From contig NZ_JABBNC010000002.1 of NCBI RefSeq assembly GCF_012933445.1, forward strand, positions 1 to 64,000: a stretch of DNA of 64,000 bases. Direction: 5' to 3'. The first letter of the stretch is position 1. Every line of letters begins with the position of its first letter. Origin of the DNA: Actinoplanes sp. TBRC 11911. Lineage in GTDB: Bacteria; Actinomycetota; Actinomycetes; Mycobacteriales; Micromonosporaceae. Below the pieces are notes generated by a model. The model ran no database searches. It was not told the origin of the DNA and worked only from the letters and a program-made list of their open reading frames with translations. Both the position numbers and the translations under genes were made by a program. Positions 60,757-64,000 of this stretch are shown piece by piece.

Positions 60757-61156
60757 AACTGTTCAGCTGGTTCTCGCGCCGCTCACCCTCCGATGCGGTG
60801 GCCTTCCGCGGCGGACCTGAGGGCCGTCGCTGTGGGGAGCTGGGACGTTCCGGCCGTGACGGGTCCCCACACCCGTTGTGGGTCGCCACGGTGTGGGGAG
60901 CCGGAGCCTCCCTGCCGTCGCGACTCCCCACACGTGGGTGAGGGTGGCCGCGGTGTGGGGAGCCGGAGCCTCCCTGCCGTCGCGACTCCCCACACGTGGG
61001 TGAGGGTGGCCGCGGTGTGGGGAGCCACCGCCTCCCCGGCGTCGCGACTGCCCACACCGGGGTGGGGGGCGCCCACTGTGGGGAGTTGGGACCTGCCCGG
61101 GCCTGGCGGCGTCGCCTCGCACGGGACTCCCGGCCGACGGAACCAGCTGAACAGTT
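60757..61156. repeat. 400-bp block bounded by a 16-bp inverted repeat and holding 62-bp tandem repeats
   Basis: AACTGTTCAGCTGGTT (60757-60772) and its exact complement (61141-61156) enclose an array. Units at 60891-60952 and 60953-61014 are identical; 61015-61076 is a diverged third, with partial copies on each side. Each unit contains CTCCCCACAC, which pairs with GTGTGGGGAG of the next, so the array can fold into serial hairpins. No coding region is supported. Confidence 0.8.
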
Positions 61157-61361
61157 ACAGCATGCAGACATCTGAGACCGAATAGTGAGAGCGATGGGGC
61201 TCGGGGGCGGCGCGGGCGCTTGGGGGCGGTCGAGGGGCTCGGGGGTGGCGGGGGCGGCCGAGGGGCTCGGGGTGGCGTGAGTTCTTTGGGGGCGGGCGAG
61301 GGCTCGGGGCGGCGCGGGCTCTTCGGGGTGGGCGAGGGCTCGGCGGTGGCGGGGGGCGGAG
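61157..61361. other. G-rich intergenic region
   Basis: Strongly G-skewed repeats of GGGGCGG, GGGCTCGGGG and similar on the plus strand. No gene, promoter or hairpin can be supported. Confidence 0.5.
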
Positions 61362-62753
61362 TTAGCTGGGGTGGGCGTCGGCGGTGGTGAGGGCGGTCTG
61401 GTCGCGGATGGTGGCGACTCGGCGTTCGCGGGGTGGGCCGGCGGCCAAGTGCAGGAGGGCCGCGGCTGCGCCCAAGAGGCCGATCAGCAGCCAGTGTGCG
61501 TTGCCCAGGTACTGCAGGCCGAGGCCGCCCAACGAGGGTGCCAAGAAGGAGGCCGCCGGAAATGTCAGGAAAAAGACGGCCTGGTAGCGGCCGCGCAGCA
61601 AAGGTGGTGCCAGCTCGGAATTGATCTCGGCGTTTGGCGGGGCGGCCAGCATGTTGCCGACCGTCCAGACCACGGCGGCGATCACGTAGGCGACCAGGGA
61701 GTCCGCAAGTGCGAGCAGCGCGAAGCCGATACCGTTCGCGAGCAGCGCGACGGCGAGCACCCGGTCCTTGCGGTGGCCGTCGATGAGCCGGGGCACGAAC
61801 AGCTGCCCGACCACGATCAATGCGCCGCCCAGGGCCGCCACCACGCCGTACGCGGAAGGGCTGAGACCGTCGTCGCGCATGGCCAGCGGGACGATGGTGT
61901 TGTTCTGGCTGAAGATCAGCGCCTGCAGCAGCGTGAGCCCGACGAAGGCCAGGAAGATCCGGTCGGTCAGCGCGGTGGCCAGGCCCGCCGAACGGGCAGG
62001 ACGAGCAGGCCGCCCCGCCGACCACTCAAACCGCCCGGGCCGGCCCGCGGGCCACCCAAACCGCCCGGGCCGGCCCGCGGGCCACCCAAACCGCCCAGAT
62101 CGCCCGGCCGACCACCCAAAGCGTCTCGTCCAGCGCCCGGCCGACGCGGTGGGGACCTGGGCCGAACTGGTGCGGGTCAGGGTCTCGGGGACCTTCCACG
62201 CGATCAGCGCGCCGGCGATCAGCGTTGAGGTCGCGTCGATCAGGAACAAGCCCACGTAGCTCCACTGCGCCAGCAGTCCGGCCAGCAGGGACGCCGACGC
62301 GGTCCCCAAGTTGAACGCCCAGAACTGCAGGTTGAACGCGCGCGAGCGGCGCTCGGCCGGCACCACGTCGATGATCGCGGCGACGAATGCGGGGCTCGGG
62401 GCCGACTGGAGCAGGCCGAGCAGCAGGCACAAGCCGGCGATCACCACCAGGTTGCTGCTCAGCGCCAAGCCGGCCAGCACGACCGAGCAGAGGAAATGCG
62501 CGCCCAGCAACGTGTTCCGCCGGCCCCAGCGGTCGCTGAGCACGCCGCCGAGCAGTGTGCCGAGGATGCCGCCGATCCCGTACGTGCCGACGATGAGCCC
62601 GGCCATCGCGGTGCTCGCGCCCCGTTGCGCGGTCAGGTACAGCGAGAGGAAGAGGACCGCGAACCCGCCGACCCGGTTGATCAGGATGCCGGTCCAGAGG
62701 TACCAGTACGTCGCGGGCATGCCGCCTGCCGTGTCCCGGAGAAAACTCCGCAC
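61362..62753 (-). CDS. MFS transporter 1
   Basis: 463 aa from GTG 62753 (GGAGG 7 bp upstream). Twelve hydrophobic segments are expected. Loop 2-3 carries GGVLSDRWGRRNTLLG, the MFS signature. The central loop (about 210-250) has an unusual in-frame decapeptide repeat (GRPGRFGWPA). It resembles DHA1/multidrug-type exporters; substrate unknown. It follows the second MFS gene by 13 bp. Confidence 0.9.
   Translation of the reverse strand: MRSFLRDTAGGMPATYWYLWTGILINRVGGFAVLFLSLYLTAQRGASTAMAGLIVGTYGIGGILGTLLGGVLSDRWGRRNTLLGAHFLCSVVLAGLALSSNLVVIAGLCLLLGLLQSAPSPAFVAAIIDVVPAERRSRAFNLQFWAFNLGTASASLLAGLLAQWSYVGLFLIDATSTLIAGALIAWKVPETLTRTSSAQVPTASAGRWTRRFGWSAGRSGRFGWPAGRPGRFGWPAGRPGRFEWSAGRPARPARSAGLATALTDRIFLAFVGLTLLQALIFSQNNTIVPLAMRDDGLSPSAYGVVAALGGALIVVGQLFVPRLIDGHRKDRVLAVALLANGIGFALLALADSLVAYVIAAVVWTVGNMLAAPPNAEINSELAPPLLRGRYQAVFFLTFPAASFLAPSLGGLGLQYLGNAHWLLIGLLGAAAALLHLAAGPPRERRVATIRDQTALTTADAHPS
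62011..62120 (-). repeat. 30-bp in-frame repeat in MFS 1 central loop
   Basis: Units at 62031-62060 and 62061-62090 are identical, with diverged units on each side. They encode GRPGRFGWPA in the cytoplasmic loop between the two six-helix halves. MFS 2 lacks this insertion. Confidence 0.9.
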
Positions 62754-62766
62754 GGACCAACCTCCG

Positions 62767-64000
62767 TTAGGAAACTGTCTTAACGATTCCGTCGGGAAGG
62801 TTACTAGCGAGCGGCTGGGCCGCGTCGAGCGCCGGGCGGGAGACCAAGGTGCCCATGCGGCGGCGCCGGCTCGGCCCGGTCAGCAGGTGGCCGAGCGAGA
62901 CGAGCACGCAGAGCAGGAAGCAGCCGAACCACAGCGCCGTGTTGCCTAAGTGCTGCTGGGTGAAGCCGCCGGCGACCGGGGCCAACGCCGTCCCGGCCGA
63001 CCAGGACAGCGATTGCAGACCTTGGTAGCGGCCGCGCAGCAGAGCCGGCGAGAGCGATGCGACCGTGACCGCGTTGGACGGCGACTGCAGCATCTCGCCG
63101 AACGTCCAGATCACCACGGTGAGCGCGAAGAACCAGGCCGCGTGGGCGAACGCGACCAGTCCGAAGCCCACGCCGACGATCAGCGCCGCGATGGTGAGCA
63201 CGCGCGCGCTGTCCCGGCCCTCGATCAGCCGTGGGATGAAGAGCTGGCCGAGCACGATCAGGATGCCGTTGACCGCGATCACCCAGCCGTAGGTCGCCGC
63301 GGAGAGGCCGTCCGCGGTCATCGCGATCGGCAGCGTCGACATGTGCTGCATCATCACGACGATGCCGCCGAGGCTGATCAGCAGGTAGGTGACGAAGACG
63401 CGGTCCCGCAAAGCAGTGCCCAGGCCGCCGGTCCGCACCCGGTCGCCAGACGCGGCCGAACGAGGGGGCCGCGTCTCGGCCAGGAAGATCAGACTGATCA
63501 CCGCGGTGATCAGCGTGGTGCCCGCGTCGATCACGAACAGCAGCAGATAGTTCGCCCGAGCCGCGAACCCGGCCGCCACCGACGAGAACGCGAACCCGAG
63601 ATTGACCGCCCAGTAGTTCAGGGAGAACGCCCGGACCCGGTCCCGGTCGCCGACGACGTCGATCATCATGGCCTGGAACGCCGGGCGCACGGCCTCGCTG
63701 CAGAAGCCGAGCAGCAGGGTCGCCAAGAGAATTTGCCAGTACGCGTGTGCGAAGCCCAGCGTGAGCATCAGAGCCGCGGCGCTGAACTGGGCGAGCAGCA
63801 TGGTGGGCCGCCGTCCCCACCGGTCGGCCAGGACGCCGCCGACCGTGGTGCCGATCGCGCCGCCCACCCCGTACAGGCCGATCACCAGGCCGGCCTGGCT
63901 CTGTGAGAAGTGCCGCTGGCCGGTCAGGTAGATGGCCAGGAAGATGACGACGAAGGCGCCGAGCCGATTGATCAGTGTTCCGGTCCAGAGGAACCAGAAC
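62767..64000 (-). CDS. MFS transporter 2 (5' end outside the window)
   Basis: At least 410 aa, cut by the window edge. The frame is open to position 64000, where FLWTGTLINRLGAFVVIFLAIYLTG corresponds to the start region of MFS 1 (YLWTGILINRVGGFAVLF); so an ATG/GTG near 63885 is not the true start. GGVLADRWGRRPTMLL is the MFS signature. Paralogue of MFS 1 and upstream in the same operon. Confidence 0.88.
   Translation of the reverse strand, partial: FWFLWTGTLINRLGAFVVIFLAIYLTGQRHFSQSQAGLVIGLYGVGGAIGTTVGGVLADRWGRRPTMLLAQFSAAALMLTLGFAHAYWQILLATLLLGFCSEAVRPAFQAMMIDVVGDRDRVRAFSLNYWAVNLGFAFSSVAAGFAARANYLLLFVIDAGTTLITAVISLIFLAETRPPRSAASGDRVRTGGLGTALRDRVFVTYLLISLGGIVVMMQHMSTLPIAMTADGLSAATYGWVIAVNGILIVLGQLFIPRLIEGRDSARVLTIAALIVGVGFGLVAFAHAAWFFALTVVIWTFGEMLQSPSNAVTVASLSPALLRGRYQGLQSLSWSAGTALAPVAGGFTQQHLGNTALWFGCFLLCVLVSLGHLLTGPSRRRRMGTLVSRPALDAAQPLASNLPDGIVKTVS

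Noticed and set aside
60215..61171. Minus-strand ORF across the 14-bp and 62-bp arrays
   Set aside because: The product is repeat-derived (LPTHGCQLTAANSR units); no ribosome binding site and no coding pattern.
59256..61361. tRNA or other structured RNA gene in the gene-free block
   Set aside because: No cloverleaf or conserved T-loop was found; the hairpins are explained by repeats.

Overview
The window is high-GC (roughly 70%) actinobacterial DNA. Its core is one continuous flagellar and chemotaxis locus (about 10.5-52.5 kb). Together with mshA (mycothiol synthesis), a mycothiol-dependent-isomerase-type protein, a DUF7455-type small protein and many tandem ATGA start/stop overlaps, this points to a motile, zoospore-forming member of the Micromonosporaceae, most likely Actinoplanes or a close relative. 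That assignment is inferred from gene content and promoter motifs; no database search was run.

Layout. 0-10.4 kb holds housekeeping and saprophytic genes: a Pro-rich anchored protein, an EI24-type membrane protein, a LacI regulator with a secreted GH43 enzyme and a GH1 beta-glucosidase, an MDMPI-type protein, murB, a secreted GH18 chitinase with a CBM5/12-type domain, and a secreted CAP protein. 10.6-18.8 kb is a chemotaxis operon: an OmpR-type regulator, cheA, cheW, an unknown gene, cheB, cheR, two cheY-like receivers and two CheX/CheC-like proteins. 18.9-32.5 kb (+ strand) carries flgD, flgE, flbD, motA, motB, fliL, fliM, fliN, fliO, fliP, fliR, flhB, flhA, an FlhF-like gene and a 76-aa membrane protein. 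33.2-46.1 kb (- strand) carries fliC, fliD, fliS, a small unknown gene, flgB, flgC, fliE, fliF, fliG, fliH, fliI, fliJ, an NlpC/P60-SLT cell-wall hydrolase and fliK. 46.3-49.9 kb (+ strand) carries flgN, flgK, flgL, fliW and csrA. An M23 peptidase and a methyl-accepting chemotaxis protein follow. 52.6-59.3 kb has PHP, SRPBCC, histidine kinase, receiver, methyltransferase-like, SDR, mshA and YbjN-type genes. 59.3-61.3 kb is a gene-free block of tandem repeats and hairpins. Two MFS transporters close the window; the second runs off the end.

How it works together. The locus encodes a Gram-positive-type flagellum (no L/P ring genes), its export apparatus, stator, filament and hook-junction proteins, chaperones, the FliW-CsrA post-transcriptional switch and a full excitation/adaptation chemotaxis set. 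Several transcription units are preceded by a FliA-type promoter (CTCA, 15-17 bp, GCCGAA). At four or five of them a direct repeat resembling a TcrA box (GCAACCG-N4-GCAACCG) lies 5-8 bp upstream of the -35. fliC and flgN have only FliA-like motifs.

Most notable points: fliQ is absent between fliP and fliR, which overlap directly; the FlhF homologue has lost its P-loop; a hydrolase combining NlpC/P60 and lytic transglycosylase domains sits in the flagellar operon; CheA has an MshEN-like insert; and a dispersed 670-bp element with terminal inverted repeats occurs twice, one copy split by a 155-bp MITE-like insertion.
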